In this document: positions 17,735-26,688 of the stretch, piece by piece | Layout: the number at the start of each line of letters is the position of its first letter | How positions within the stretch are numbered: position 1 is the first letter of the stretch | Source: CAZJGG01 sp964545475 | Lineage (GTDB): Bacteria; Bacillota; Clostridia; Lachnospirales; JAISER01 | Length of the DNA stretch: 60,797 bases | Direction: 5' to 3' | NCBI GenBank assembly: GCA_964545475.1 | Contig: CAZJGG010000009.1 | Location: 1-60,797, forward strand | Notes under the pieces: model-generated | What the model saw: only the letters and a program-made list of their open reading frames with translations | Databases searched by the model: none | What the model was told of the DNA's origin: nothing | Made by a program: the position numbers and the translations under genes

Positions 17735-18805
17735 ATGTTTAAAATTTTAGCCGTTAATCCCGGCTCAACATCAACAAAAATCGCCGTTTATGAAGACAAA
17801 ACTTTATTGTTTTCAGAAAACATCAGCCATGATGCAGCAGTACTGTCGAAATTTAATAAACTTTATGACCAGCAAGAAATACGAAGAGAATTAATTTTGA
17901 ATTGTCTTGAACGGCATGGTGTAATTTTAACAGAGCTTTCTGCCGTTGTAGGTCGAGGCGGTTTGTTGCCTCCTGTAAAAGCTGGCGCTTATTCTGTTAA
18001 CGACGTTATGCTTGAATACTTAACATCAAAAAATGCCCTTGAACATGCTTCAAATTTAGGAGCGGTTCTTGCCGATTCTATTGCTTCTCCCCTTGGTATC
18101 CCTGCTTATATTTATGACAGCATATCAGTTGACGAAATGGAGCCTGTTGCAAAAATTTCTGGGCTTATGGATATGGAGCGTTTTTATATCGGGCATAAGC
18201 TAAACGTTCGTGCAACCGCTATGAAATATGCTGAAAGCATTAATAAAGGCTTTAATGATACAAGTTTAATTATTGCGCACTTAGGCGGAGGAATTTCAGT
18301 TTCTTACATAAAAAACGGTAAGATAGTTGATATTGTTTCAGACGACGAAGGTGCTTTTTCTCCCGAGAGAACAGGGGGGTTACCTATGTTTTCTCTTATA
18401 AAATACATTACCGAGGAAAGGCCAACAGAAGCAGAAATGTTTAAGATTGTTAAAACAAAAGGAGGGCTTTACTCCCACCTTGGAACTAATAACTGCCTTG
18501 AAGTTGAAGAAATGATAGAAAGCGGCAACGAATACGCAAGGATTGTTTATAACGCCATGGCTTATAATATATGCAAAACAATTGGGCGGTTTATGGGAGT
18601 TTGTGGTGGAATTTGTGATGGAATTATAATAACAGGTGGCATTGCCAATTCCGAAATGCTCGTTATCCAAATAAAAGAATATTTAGGCAATGTTTTTCCA
18701 ATAGTAGTTATGCCCGGGGAAAATGAAATGGAAGCGCTTGCTTATGGCGCTTTAAGAGTTTTAACCAAAGAAGAGGACGTTAATATATTCAATTACGAGG
18801 AGTAG
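17735..18805 (+). CDS. buk: Butyrate kinase
   Basis: A 356-residue acetokinase-family enzyme that converts butyryl phosphate and ADP to butyrate and ATP, the last step of one butyrate fermentation route. Seen: LAVNPGSTSTKIAVYED at the N-terminus, VVGRGGLLPPVKAGAY, LIIAHLGGGISVSY, and FSPERTGGLP. Length is normal for Buk; the branched-chain fatty acid kinase is the same family, so that substrate is possible. Its usual partner ptb (phosphotransbutyrylase) is not adjacent. A c-di-GMP gene follows 7 bases after the stop, probably in one message. Confidence 0.93.
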   Translation: MFKILAVNPGSTSTKIAVYEDKTLLFSENISHDAAVLSKFNKLYDQQEIRRELILNCLERHGVILTELSAVVGRGGLLPPVKAGAYSVNDVMLEYLTSKNALEHASNLGAVLADSIASPLGIPAYIYDSISVDEMEPVAKISGLMDMERFYIGHKLNVRATAMKYAESINKGFNDTSLIIAHLGGGISVSYIKNGKIVDIVSDDEGAFSPERTGGLPMFSLIKYITEERPTEAEMFKIVKTKGGLYSHLGTNNCLEVEEMIESGNEYARIVYNAMAYNICKTIGRFMGVCGGICDGIIITGGIANSEMLVIQIKEYLGNVFPIVVMPGENEMEALAYGALRVLTKEEDVNIFNYEE

Positions 18806-18812
18806 TATATTA

Positions 18813-21035
18813 ATGAAAAAAAACATACTATATTTTTTATGTACAATAATCGCAATTATTATAACTGTTGCCCTTCTTATGTACAATAATGCATTAAGAG
18901 CTAGTTTATCCGCTACTGCCTGCACAACGCTTAACGAACTTATGGAACAGCAAAAATTAACTTTTTTATCAAACATTGACGGGGAAATCGCTGTTATAAA
19001 CACTTTAGCCGACGTCATTTCAAAGGAAAAAGTATATAAAGACAAAGACGAAACCTTGGAATTTTTAATAACCGCTGCTAAAGACAGCAAGTTTAAACAC
19101 TTAACCCTTGTGGATAAAAACGGTATAGGCATTACAAGCTTGGAAGCCGAAATTGATATTTCTCAGCGTTCCCATTTTAAAGAAGCTCTTCAAGGTAAAT
19201 ATTCAATTTCAGACCCTATAGCATCTTTAGTAGACGGTACAATAATTGTTGCCATTGCCACCCCTGTTTTAGATGATGGAAATGTAATCGCTGTTCTCGT
19301 TGGTACTTATGAAACTAAAACTCTTTCCAATTTATTTTTCCCTATGTTTGGTGGACAAGGTTATGGTTATATATGCGACCTTGAAGGAAACCTTATAACA
19401 AAAGCAAAAATGCAAAAAAACGGCGTTGATAATAATGTTTTGGATTACTTAAAAACAGTTAAAGTTTCCAGTAAGGATAACTACAATACAATAATCCAAA
19501 ATATGCAAATAAGCGAAAAAGGGCATAGCGTATTTTTTTATGAGAATACAAAAATGCTTATGCATTATTCGCCTCTTGGCATAAACCAATGGTATATCTT
19601 CGCTTCCGTACCTGAAAATGTTATTGCAAAAGAAGCAAATTATTTGTTAAGACTTTCACTAATTCTTACGTTTCTTATAGTTTTTTTGTTTATAGTTTTA
19701 ATCTTTCAAATCATCTCCATGCATAGAAAACATTCGGCAGTTCTTTACAAGAAAGCTTATTTTAACGAGCTTACCGGCAGCCCTAACTCTTTAAAATTTA
19801 ACGAAACAGCTACAACTCTTTTAAAGCAGAACCCTAATTCTAAATATACAATTATACGTTTTAGCATTGAAGGGTTAGATTTTATAAATGAAATTTTCAG
19901 TTATACAACAGGGGATACAGTTATAAAAAGCGTTGCAAAATCTCTTGAAAGCATTTTAGATTCTAAGAAAGAATGTTATGGGCATATTCATGCAGACAGA
20001 TTTATTGTTTTAGTTAATTGCAACACAGTTAATGATACGAAAGAAAAGCTAATAAAGTTTGAAATCGTTTTTACAACGTTAATACAAGGTCTAATGTCTT
20101 ATAAAGTAAAATTTGCATACGGTATTTATACTATCGAAGAAGGCGAAACAGATATTGTTTCTATAACAGAAAAAGTTTCTTTTGCATACCACACTGCAAA
20201 AAAGAACGAAAGAATAGAAAACCGTATACAATTTTATGACAGCAAGCTTAAAGAAGAGCTAAGGCTTGAGCGTGAAATTGAATCCAGAATGGAACAGGCG
20301 CTTGCTGATAAGGAATTTAAAATGTTCTTGCAGCCAAAATATACTCTGGCAGATGAAAAACTTGCCGGTGCGGAAGCATTAGTGCGCTGGTGGGTTGGCG
20401 GAAACTTTATTATGCACCCAACTAATTTTATTCCTATTTTCGAGAAAAACGGTTTTGTAACCCAGCTTGATATGTATATGTTTGAACAAGCTTGCATGTT
20501 TTTAAGAAGAAAAATAGACGAAGGTTGTAAACCAATTACTATATCCGTAAACTTCTCAAGGCTTCATTTGCTTATAGATGATTTTGTTGCAAAACTCACC
20601 ATTATTGCAGATAAATACAACCTTGACCACAGCCTTTTGGAAATTGAAATTACAGAATCTTCTATGGTAGGAAATGAGGATTTGCTTTTAAAGGTTTTAG
20701 GGCAGCTCCACGACCAAGGCTTCACCCTTTCTATGGACGACTTTGGTTCGGGTTATTCTTCTTTAGGGCTTTTAAAAGAAATACCTATTGACGTTGTTAA
20801 AATTGATAAAAGTTTTTTTGAAAATTCTAACGAAACCGAACGGGAAAGAATTATTATATCAAGTGTTGTTGATATGGTAACAAAGCTTAAAATCCACACC
20901 GTCGCCGAAGGTGTTGAAACTAAAGAACATATAGACTTTTTAAAAGGAATCGGCTGCGAAATTGTACAAGGTTATTACTTTGCAAAACCTATGCCTTTTG
21001 AGGAATTTGAAACCAAGATTATGGAGAGTAATTAG
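18813..21035 (+). CDS. Cache-GGDEF-EAL membrane protein, probable c-di-GMP phosphodiesterase
   Basis: A 740-residue sensor enzyme. Layout: membrane helix near 8-24; extracytoplasmic Cache sensor (about 30-270); second helix about 277-300; a degenerate GGDEF domain where HADRF stands in place of GGDEF; and an EAL domain (about 490-735). The EAL domain keeps EALVRW, SVNFSRLHL, EIEITES, MDDFGSGYSSL, KIDKSF, EGVET and QGYYFAKPMP, so phosphodiesterase activity is likely and cyclase activity is not. The GGDEF-like domain may bind GTP as a regulator, as known in related proteins. Its ribosome site gaggag lies at the end of buk. Confidence 0.92.
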   Translation: MKKNILYFLCTIIAIIITVALLMYNNALRASLSATACTTLNELMEQQKLTFLSNIDGEIAVINTLADVISKEKVYKDKDETLEFLITAAKDSKFKHLTLVDKNGIGITSLEAEIDISQRSHFKEALQGKYSISDPIASLVDGTIIVAIATPVLDDGNVIAVLVGTYETKTLSNLFFPMFGGQGYGYICDLEGNLITKAKMQKNGVDNNVLDYLKTVKVSSKDNYNTIIQNMQISEKGHSVFFYENTKMLMHYSPLGINQWYIFASVPENVIAKEANYLLRLSLILTFLIVFLFIVLIFQIISMHRKHSAVLYKKAYFNELTGSPNSLKFNETATTLLKQNPNSKYTIIRFSIEGLDFINEIFSYTTGDTVIKSVAKSLESILDSKKECYGHIHADRFIVLVNCNTVNDTKEKLIKFEIVFTTLIQGLMSYKVKFAYGIYTIEEGETDIVSITEKVSFAYHTAKKNERIENRIQFYDSKLKEELRLEREIESRMEQALADKEFKMFLQPKYTLADEKLAGAEALVRWWVGGNFIMHPTNFIPIFEKNGFVTQLDMYMFEQACMFLRRKIDEGCKPITISVNFSRLHLLIDDFVAKLTIIADKYNLDHSLLEIEITESSMVGNEDLLLKVLGQLHDQGFTLSMDDFGSGYSSLGLLKEIPIDVVKIDKSFFENSNETERERIIISSVVDMVTKLKIHTVAEGVETKEHIDFLKGIGCEIVQGYYFAKPMPFEEFETKIMESN

Positions 21036-21088
21036 TATGTGCAATATTTAAGGCAACCGCTAAAAACCTGATTTGTCCGCTCTTATTG

Positions 21089-21109
21089 TCCCCTGTTTTA
21101 TACAGGGGA
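21089..21109 (+). terminator. Hairpin after the EAL gene
   Basis: TCCCCTG pairs with CAGGGGA around a 7-base loop, followed by attctattttctctt. A modest intrinsic terminator. The 201-base gap 21036-21236 shows nothing else. Confidence 0.55.
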
Positions 21110-21236
21110 ATTCTATTTTCTCTTAATAAAACTTTTATAATTCTATGCACTTGCTACAGTGAAAAAGAAAACTAAACATGGACACTAAACATGGAAACCA
21201 AAAAATACTGTAAGCACTACATATAGTCATCCTCTC

Positions 21237-21533
21237 TTACAACATCCACTCATACTGCCGTCTCGCATACAATATCCTACGAATTTGCACAGTATCGCCT
21301 TTTACAACGTAAAACACAATGTAGTTATTCACAATCAAAGTTCTATATCCACGCAATCTAAGCTGTGTATCCTTTGCCAGCGGACAACGCTCTGGCATTT
21401 CTTGCAGACTTCCCATTTTTTCAAGTATTAAGTCATAATACTTTATCGCCGCTTGTGGTGATAATGTATTAACATAATCTACTATAGCCTTTAAATCGCT
21501 TTGGGCGGTTTTATAGATTTTTATTTTATACAT
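21237..21533 (-). CDS. RelE/ParE family toxin
   Basis: A 98-residue toxin of the RelE/ParE superfamily (ribosome-dependent mRNase or gyrase poison). Seen: YKIKIYKTAQSDLKAIVDYV at the N-terminus, the LRGYRTLIVNNYIVFYVV strand block and the terminal VQIRRILYARRQYEWML, all typical. Start at 21533 chosen because the family begins with such a short basic strand; four extra residues are possible. It overlaps the antitoxin gene by 8 bases, the usual order antitoxin then toxin. Confidence 0.85.
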   Translation of the reverse strand: MYKIKIYKTAQSDLKAIVDYVNTLSPQAAIKYYDLILEKMGSLQEMPERCPLAKDTQLRLRGYRTLIVNNYIVFYVVKGDTVQIRRILYARRQYEWML

Positions 21534-21798
21534 TACCCACCACATCTGCTCTTAATTTTTTGGCAAACTCAAAAAAATCCTCGCCTTCATCACCGTTTGC
21601 AATTTCAGCTTCTGCTTCTGCAAGTTTGGCATAAAGTTCGAGCTGTGCCTGCTGTCTTTCATAAACCTCAAGACTCATAACAACCATATCACCAATTCCG
21701 TTTTTGGTAATAAAAACAGGCTCACGAGTTCTACGGCAAAACTCACTAATTTCATTTGAGCTATTTCTCAAATCGGTTATTGGTCTAATATTTGGCAT
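21526..21798 (-). CDS. Phd/YefM family antitoxin
   Basis: A 90-residue antitoxin. The N-terminus MPNIRPITDLRNSSNEISEF and the segment EPVFITKNGIGDMVVMSLEVYE form the Phd/YefM DNA-binding fold; the acidic C-terminus (EAEAEIANGDEGEDFFEF) should wrap the toxin. It probably represses its own promoter. Ribosome site gggagat precedes the ATG. Confidence 0.87.
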   Translation of the reverse strand: MPNIRPITDLRNSSNEISEFCRRTREPVFITKNGIGDMVVMSLEVYERQQAQLELYAKLAEAEAEIANGDEGEDFFEFAKKLRADVVGNV

Positions 21799-21933
21799 AA
21801 TAACATCTCCCTAGCTAACTTATTTACAGCGTTGTTATATCATAATTACGAGAGTTTAGTCAAGTAAATTTTGATATATCCGTTTCAAAAACATAGCTAA
21901 AAAATCCTGCTCCGGCAACCGGAACAGGATTTT

Positions 21934-22638
21934 TTATCTAATCTTATCATATTTTTTTAACTCATCAATTAGCCCGGGGTTTTTTATTTTTATATGGGTT
22001 CCCTTAACCCCCAGCGAACGGCACTCTACAAGACTTCCGCTTTCAAGCTTTCTAAGGGCATTTACAATTGCGGAGCGTGTTATGCCGGTTTGCTTGGAAA
22101 CACTGCTGGCAATTATAATCCCCTCGCTTGCACCAAGCTCTTTGAAAATTGCGACAGATGCTTCTATTTCTCTGTAAGACATTGCCGCTAAGGAATTTTT
22201 TACCGCATGGTGCTGGCTTTTTCTTGAATAAGATTGCTGTACAGTTAACCTGCTTAATAATATTCCCAAAATAAGCTCAGCGGTTTTTAAAACCGTTTTA
22301 TTTTCTTCGGAAATTTCATTTTCCGTAAATATGTAAGCGGCGGCAAGCCGCTCTCTGTGTGCAATAATAGAAATTACACAGGCATATGTGTTTTCTAAAC
22401 CAAATGACTTAAGGGAAATGTTATATCCGCTTGTTTTAAGTTTTTCAATAACATTGCGCTCAACGATTATATCGCTACTTATTTCGGCAAACACCCGCAT
22501 TTCGCTGTCCGTAAGAGTAACGGAAGCATTCAGTCGCTGTGAAAGCTTTTTGCATATTTCTTTTATAATCTCAAGGGTTGCGTCGTTATGTTTAATAAGA
22601 TGACTTAATTCATTAATAAAATCAGATAAATCATTCAT
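21934..22638 (-). CDS. codY: Global regulator CodY
   Basis: A 234-residue GTP/branched-chain-amino-acid-responsive repressor. The C-terminal winged helix is unmistakable: ASSVSKQTGITRSAIVNALRKLES followed by GSLVECRSLGVKGTHIKI. The N-terminal GAF-type ligand domain is diverged and the protein is somewhat shorter than the ~260 residues of Bacillus CodY, so isoleucine binding should not be assumed. It overlaps the end of topA by 8 bases, completing the dprA-topA-codY order common in Clostridia. Confidence 0.93.
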   Translation of the reverse strand: MNDLSDFINELSHLIKHNDATLEIIKEICKKLSQRLNASVTLTDSEMRVFAEISSDIIVERNVIEKLKTSGYNISLKSFGLENTYACVISIIAHRERLAAAYIFTENEISEENKTVLKTAELILGILLSRLTVQQSYSRKSQHHAVKNSLAAMSYREIEASVAIFKELGASEGIIIASSVSKQTGITRSAIVNALRKLESGSLVECRSLGVKGTHIKIKNPGLIDELKKYDKIR

Positions 22639-24697
22639 CCGCTTCCTCTTCTTTTTCCTTCAAAAAACCGCACTTTTCAGCGGAACATACAATATTTTTG
22701 GCTTTTTCAAGCAAATATTCGCCGCAATTGGGGCATTTTTCTCCTGTAGGCTTATTCCAAGACATAAACTGGCATTCCGGGTTTTGTTCACATCCAAAAA
22801 ATTTTCTGCCCTTCTTAGTCTTTTTAATAAGCACCTTACCTCCGCAAAGAGGGCAACTTACGCCTGTATCTTCAAAAAACGGTTTAGTATTACGGCATTC
22901 CGGAAAGCCGGGGCAAGCAAGAAATTTGCCAAAACGCCCGAATTTAATAACCATATTCCTGCCGCAGTTATCGCATAAAACGTCGCTTACTTCGTCTTCA
23001 ACTTTAACATTACCGACTTTTTCTTCCGCTTCAACAATTTTTTGATGAAATGAGGGGTAAAAACGGCGAATCAGCTCTTTCCATGCAAGCTCGCCCTCTT
23101 CAACTTTATCTAAATCCTCTTCCATTTTTGCGGTAAAATCTATATCCACAATTTCTTCAAAATTATTTTTAAGTATTAAATTTACAACTTCTCCAAGCTC
23201 CGTGGGATAAAAAACTTTGCTTTCCTTAACAACATATCCCCGGTTAACAATTGTTGATATAATAGCGGCGTATGTGCTTGGTCTGCCTATTCCAAGCTCC
23301 TCCATTGTTTTAACAAGCATAGCTTCGGAATACCTTGCAGGAGGCTGAGTAAAATGCTGTGCGCTGTCAGTTTTTTTAAGGTCTAAGTTATCTCCGTCTT
23401 CTAAAACAGGAAAAGCGGCAATTTGCGCTTCGCTTTCTTCTCCATCATCCTTATTGCTGTAAACAGCCAAAAACCCTTTAAACACAAGCTTAGAACCGCT
23501 TGCACGGAAGTTATGTTTTTCTCCGGCAATTATTTTTACGCCTAAAGTATCATATCTAGCCCCGGTCATCTGGCTTGCAACAAACCTTTCCCATATAAGC
23601 TTATAAAGCTTGTACTGGTCTTTTGAAAGAGATTCTTTTATATCCTCCGGGGTTCTTAACGTTGATGTTGGGCGTATAGCCTCGTGGGCGTCTTGTGAGC
23701 GCCCTTTTGCTTTGTGCTCGGTTTTTGTCTCGTTGGCGTATTCGCTTCCGTATTTGTCCAAAATATACGCTTTCACTTCGTCATATGCTTCGTCGGAAAT
23801 TCTCATGGAATCCGTACGGATATATGAAACAAGCCCTACTGTCCCCTCGCCTTTTATGTCAACACCTTCATAAAGCTGTTGGGCAAGCATCATTGTTTTA
23901 TATGTGGCAAACCCCAAAAGCTTTGATGCTTCCTGCTGTAATGTGCTTGTCGTAAAGGGTTGAACCGGCTTTCTTGTTCTTGTTCCCTTTTTTACTTCTT
24001 TCACAATAAATTTTGTGTTTTTTATATCATTGCAAACTCCGTCTGTTTGCTCTTTTGTTTTTAATTCTTCGGTATATTTTGCTGTAAAGCTTTCTTTGCC
24101 TTTACTTAACAAAACCTCTAAAGTCCAGTATTCCTGGGGTATAAAGCTTTCAATTTCCGCTTCCCTGTCGCAAATCATTTTAAGGGAAACAGACTGAACC
24201 CGGCCTCCGCTAAGACCTTTTTTAACTTTTTTCCATAAAAGAGGGCTTATTTCATAACCTACGATTCTGTCAAGCTGTCTTCTTGCCTGTTGGGCGTTAA
24301 CTAAATCCATATCTATAGCTCTGGCTTCTTTTATAGACCTTTTAACGGCATTTTTAGTTATTTCATTAAATGTTATCCTGCTAGTGTTTTTATCGCTAAG
24401 CTTTAAAGCGTGCATTAAATGCCAGCTAATAGCTTCGCCCTCACGGTCAGGGTCAGTTGCAAGGTATACTTTGTCGGCAGTTTTTGCTTCCTTGCGAAGC
24501 TTTGCCAATATTTCCCCTTTACCTCTAATTGTTATATATTTAGGCTCATAATCGTTTTCTATATTTATTCCAAGCTCGGATTTAGGCAAATCTCTTACAT
24601 GACCTACCGAAGCTTCAATTTTATATGAACTTCCCAAAAATTTTTTTAAGGTTTTTGCCTTTGCGGGTGATTCGACAATCACCAGGTTTTTTGCCAT
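22631..24697 (-). CDS. topA: DNA topoisomerase I
   Basis: A 688-residue type IA topoisomerase that relaxes negative supercoils. Seen: the Toprim start LVIVESPAKAKTLKKFLG, acidic DPDREGEAISWH, the active-site tyrosine region SYIRTDSMRIS, and C-terminal four-cysteine zinc domains (CDNCGRNMVIKFGRFGKFLACPGFPEC, quoted in part: CDNCGRN...CPGFPEC; CPLCGGK; CPNCGEY). Length is normal. It lies 46 bases after dprA and overlaps codY. Confidence 0.97.
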   Translation of the reverse strand: MAKNLVIVESPAKAKTLKKFLGSSYKIEASVGHVRDLPKSELGINIENDYEPKYITIRGKGEILAKLRKEAKTADKVYLATDPDREGEAISWHLMHALKLSDKNTSRITFNEITKNAVKRSIKEARAIDMDLVNAQQARRQLDRIVGYEISPLLWKKVKKGLSGGRVQSVSLKMICDREAEIESFIPQEYWTLEVLLSKGKESFTAKYTEELKTKEQTDGVCNDIKNTKFIVKEVKKGTRTRKPVQPFTTSTLQQEASKLLGFATYKTMMLAQQLYEGVDIKGEGTVGLVSYIRTDSMRISDEAYDEVKAYILDKYGSEYANETKTEHKAKGRSQDAHEAIRPTSTLRTPEDIKESLSKDQYKLYKLIWERFVASQMTGARYDTLGVKIIAGEKHNFRASGSKLVFKGFLAVYSNKDDGEESEAQIAAFPVLEDGDNLDLKKTDSAQHFTQPPARYSEAMLVKTMEELGIGRPSTYAAIISTIVNRGYVVKESKVFYPTELGEVVNLILKNNFEEIVDIDFTAKMEEDLDKVEEGELAWKELIRRFYPSFHQKIVEAEEKVGNVKVEDEVSDVLCDNCGRNMVIKFGRFGKFLACPGFPECRNTKPFFEDTGVSCPLCGGKVLIKKTKKGRKFFGCEQNPECQFMSWNKPTGEKCPNCGEYLLEKAKNIVCSAEKCGFLKEKEEEADE

Positions 24698-24743
24698 TTC
24701 TTATCCTCCATTTTTATAAGTTGTACAAAAAATTGTACAACCT

Positions 24744-25835
24744 CTATATTCGGGCATATCTTTGCCCGGGAAGCTTTCTAACAAACTTATCCATTTCCAG
24801 AAGCGTAAGCGCAGAACTTACTGATTTAATGTCTATTCCTGTTTGCGCTGCAATTTCCTCTGGGCTAACGCTTTGCTCCGAAACAGTATTATATATTAAA
24901 CGCTCAACCGGCAATAAAGTTTCCAGCCTTTTATCTTGCATATTAATTTCACTTTTATTATCGTATTTTATTCCTAAATTATTTAAAACGTCCATATAAC
25001 TTGATACAGGTATTGCGCCTTGCTTTATAAATTCGTTTGTGCCTTCGCTTAACTTACTTGTAATATTGCCCGGAACAGCAAACACTTCCCTGCCCTGCTC
25101 CAAAGCTTGGTCTACCGTTATATTAGTTCCGCTCTTTTTAGCCGCTTCAACAACTATTACTGCAAGGCTAAGACCGCTTATTATGCGGTTTCTCATAGGA
25201 AAATGGGCAGGAAGCGGCTTGGTTTTCGGTGGGTATTCCGAAACTATACAGCCGTTTTCGATAATTCTTTTTTTTAAATATTTATTCTCCGGGGGATAAC
25301 ACACGTCTGCCCCACAGCCAAGCACTGCAATGGTATACCCTCCTGCGTCAAGGGCACCTCGGTGAGACTGGCTGTCTATACCTCTTGCCATACCGCTTAC
25401 AATACAAACTTTTGAAAATGCTAAATCTCTGCTAAGTGTAAATGAAGCGGTAAGCCCGTATTCCGAGCATCGCCTTGCCCCGATTATACCAACTTTAGGT
25501 ATCTCTTCCGGTGGCAAATGCCCTAAAACGTACAAGCCCATAGGAGGATTTTGTATATTATTTAAATAAACGGGAAAATCTTTGTCAAACCTAGAGATAT
25601 AACCCATTTCCAAATCTTTAAGTTCTTGTATATAAGATTCAATTAGTTCTAAGCTTCGGTCTTTACAAATTGCATCAACAGTTTTCTCGTCAATCATTTC
25701 GGAAGATAAAAGTTCTTCCCTAGAGGCATTAAAAATCTCTCGGGCATCTTTAAACCGCGAAAAAAGTATGTCCATTTTTCTAGAACTCATACCGCTAACC
25801 CGGCTTAGCCATAAATAGTACTTTATATCTTCCAT
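24744..25835 (-). CDS. dprA: DNA processing protein DprA (Smf)
   Basis: A 363-residue protein that loads RecA on incoming single-stranded DNA during transformation. Seen: SAM-like N-terminal region, then the Rossmann-like core with VGIIGARRCSEYG, SGMARGIDSQSHRGAL, GYTIAVLGCGADVCYPPEN, FPMRNRIISGLS and GTNITVDQALEQGREVFAVPGNI, and a C-terminal winged helix (SPEEIAAQTGIDIKSVSSALTLLE in part). Start at 25835 uses ggggga as ribosome site; the first ATG at 25850 lies on that site. No other competence genes are seen here. The 254-base gap 25836-26089 shows no further feature. Confidence 0.95.
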   Translation of the reverse strand: MEDIKYYLWLSRVSGMSSRKMDILFSRFKDAREIFNASREELLSSEMIDEKTVDAICKDRSLELIESYIQELKDLEMGYISRFDKDFPVYLNNIQNPPMGLYVLGHLPPEEIPKVGIIGARRCSEYGLTASFTLSRDLAFSKVCIVSGMARGIDSQSHRGALDAGGYTIAVLGCGADVCYPPENKYLKKRIIENGCIVSEYPPKTKPLPAHFPMRNRIISGLSLAVIVVEAAKKSGTNITVDQALEQGREVFAVPGNITSKLSEGTNEFIKQGAIPVSSYMDVLNNLGIKYDNKSEINMQDKRLETLLPVERLIYNTVSEQSVSPEEIAAQTGIDIKSVSSALTLLEMDKFVRKLPGQRYARI

Positions 25836-26089
25836 AGTAAATTCCCCCATATATTTTTATACTAACATATAAAAATAAAACAAGCAATAGAATAAAAAAC
25901 CGAATTTTGTCGAATAAAAAATTTTTTTATTCTATGTGAGTACAGCTGTACATTTAAAATCGCTCTAGAATATAGACATTTGACTTTTTATGTATTACAA
26001 TCTAAGCTGGTTAATGGAATTAGTTGTTAAATTGTTGTAGTATATTATAGGTTGTGTTATTGTTATTATATAATTAGGGGTGGGGAATA

Positions 26090-26515
26090 GTGAGAAGAGG
26101 GAAAAAAATTACTTTTGTAATCTTTTTGATTTTTCTATTGATTTTCTTTATCAATTTAATTCCAGAAAAACTAAACTTACCACCAATAGATAGCTTTAAG
26201 CTGGTGATTTATAGTAACGATTCGAGTATTGATTTAGAAGGTGCTGAAAAGGAAGAACTGTATGAAATATTAAATAATATAAGATTTGCGTGGAGACCGC
26301 TCAAATCAACACCTGACAGATTCCAATCTGGCGAATACATAAGCGTGCTTGGAAGAGATGGATATTTTTTTATTATAACTGTTTGTTCAAAATGCAGTGA
26401 GATTAATCACTTTGGACATTTCGCATTTATCAGCCAGTATAAAGGTATACATGATGTTGATAGGGTTATTATTAATGATAAAGAGCTAGTGGAGTTTTTA
26501 AAGAAATATTATTAA
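26090..26515 (+). CDS. Membrane-anchored protein of unknown function
   Basis: A 141-residue protein starting at GTG after aggggtgggg. A single hydrophobic helix (about residues 8-26) follows a basic start, giving an N-in anchor, and the remaining ~115 residues would lie outside. The outer part has a CSKC motif and is not recognised. It stands between dprA and the photolyase; function unknown. Confidence 0.6.
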   Translation: MRRGKKITFVIFLIFLLIFFINLIPEKLNLPPIDSFKLVIYSNDSSIDLEGAEKEELYEILNNIRFAWRPLKSTPDRFQSGEYISVLGRDGYFFIITVCSKCSEINHFGHFAFISQYKGIHDVDRVIINDKELVEFLKKYY

Positions 26516-26688
26516 TTAACTTCAATAAATACAATTTCATAATCTCTTTGAGGTGGAAAATTCATGAACAGATGTAACATTCCAAAAACGGAATTTTGTC
26601 AATATATATATTTTTTTATCCCCAAACGTTAAAATTGAATTAATCTGGGGTTACCTAGATATAATAGGAAACAAAAGGGTGATTGTTT

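Noticed and set aside
20900..21236. Possible active diguanylate cyclase in the GGDEF-EAL protein
   Set aside because: The GGDEF motif reads HADRF; only the EAL half keeps its catalytic residues.
26563..26631. A 22-codon frame after gaggtgg
   Set aside because: No recognisable product, AT-rich low-complexity end, and no neighbour context.
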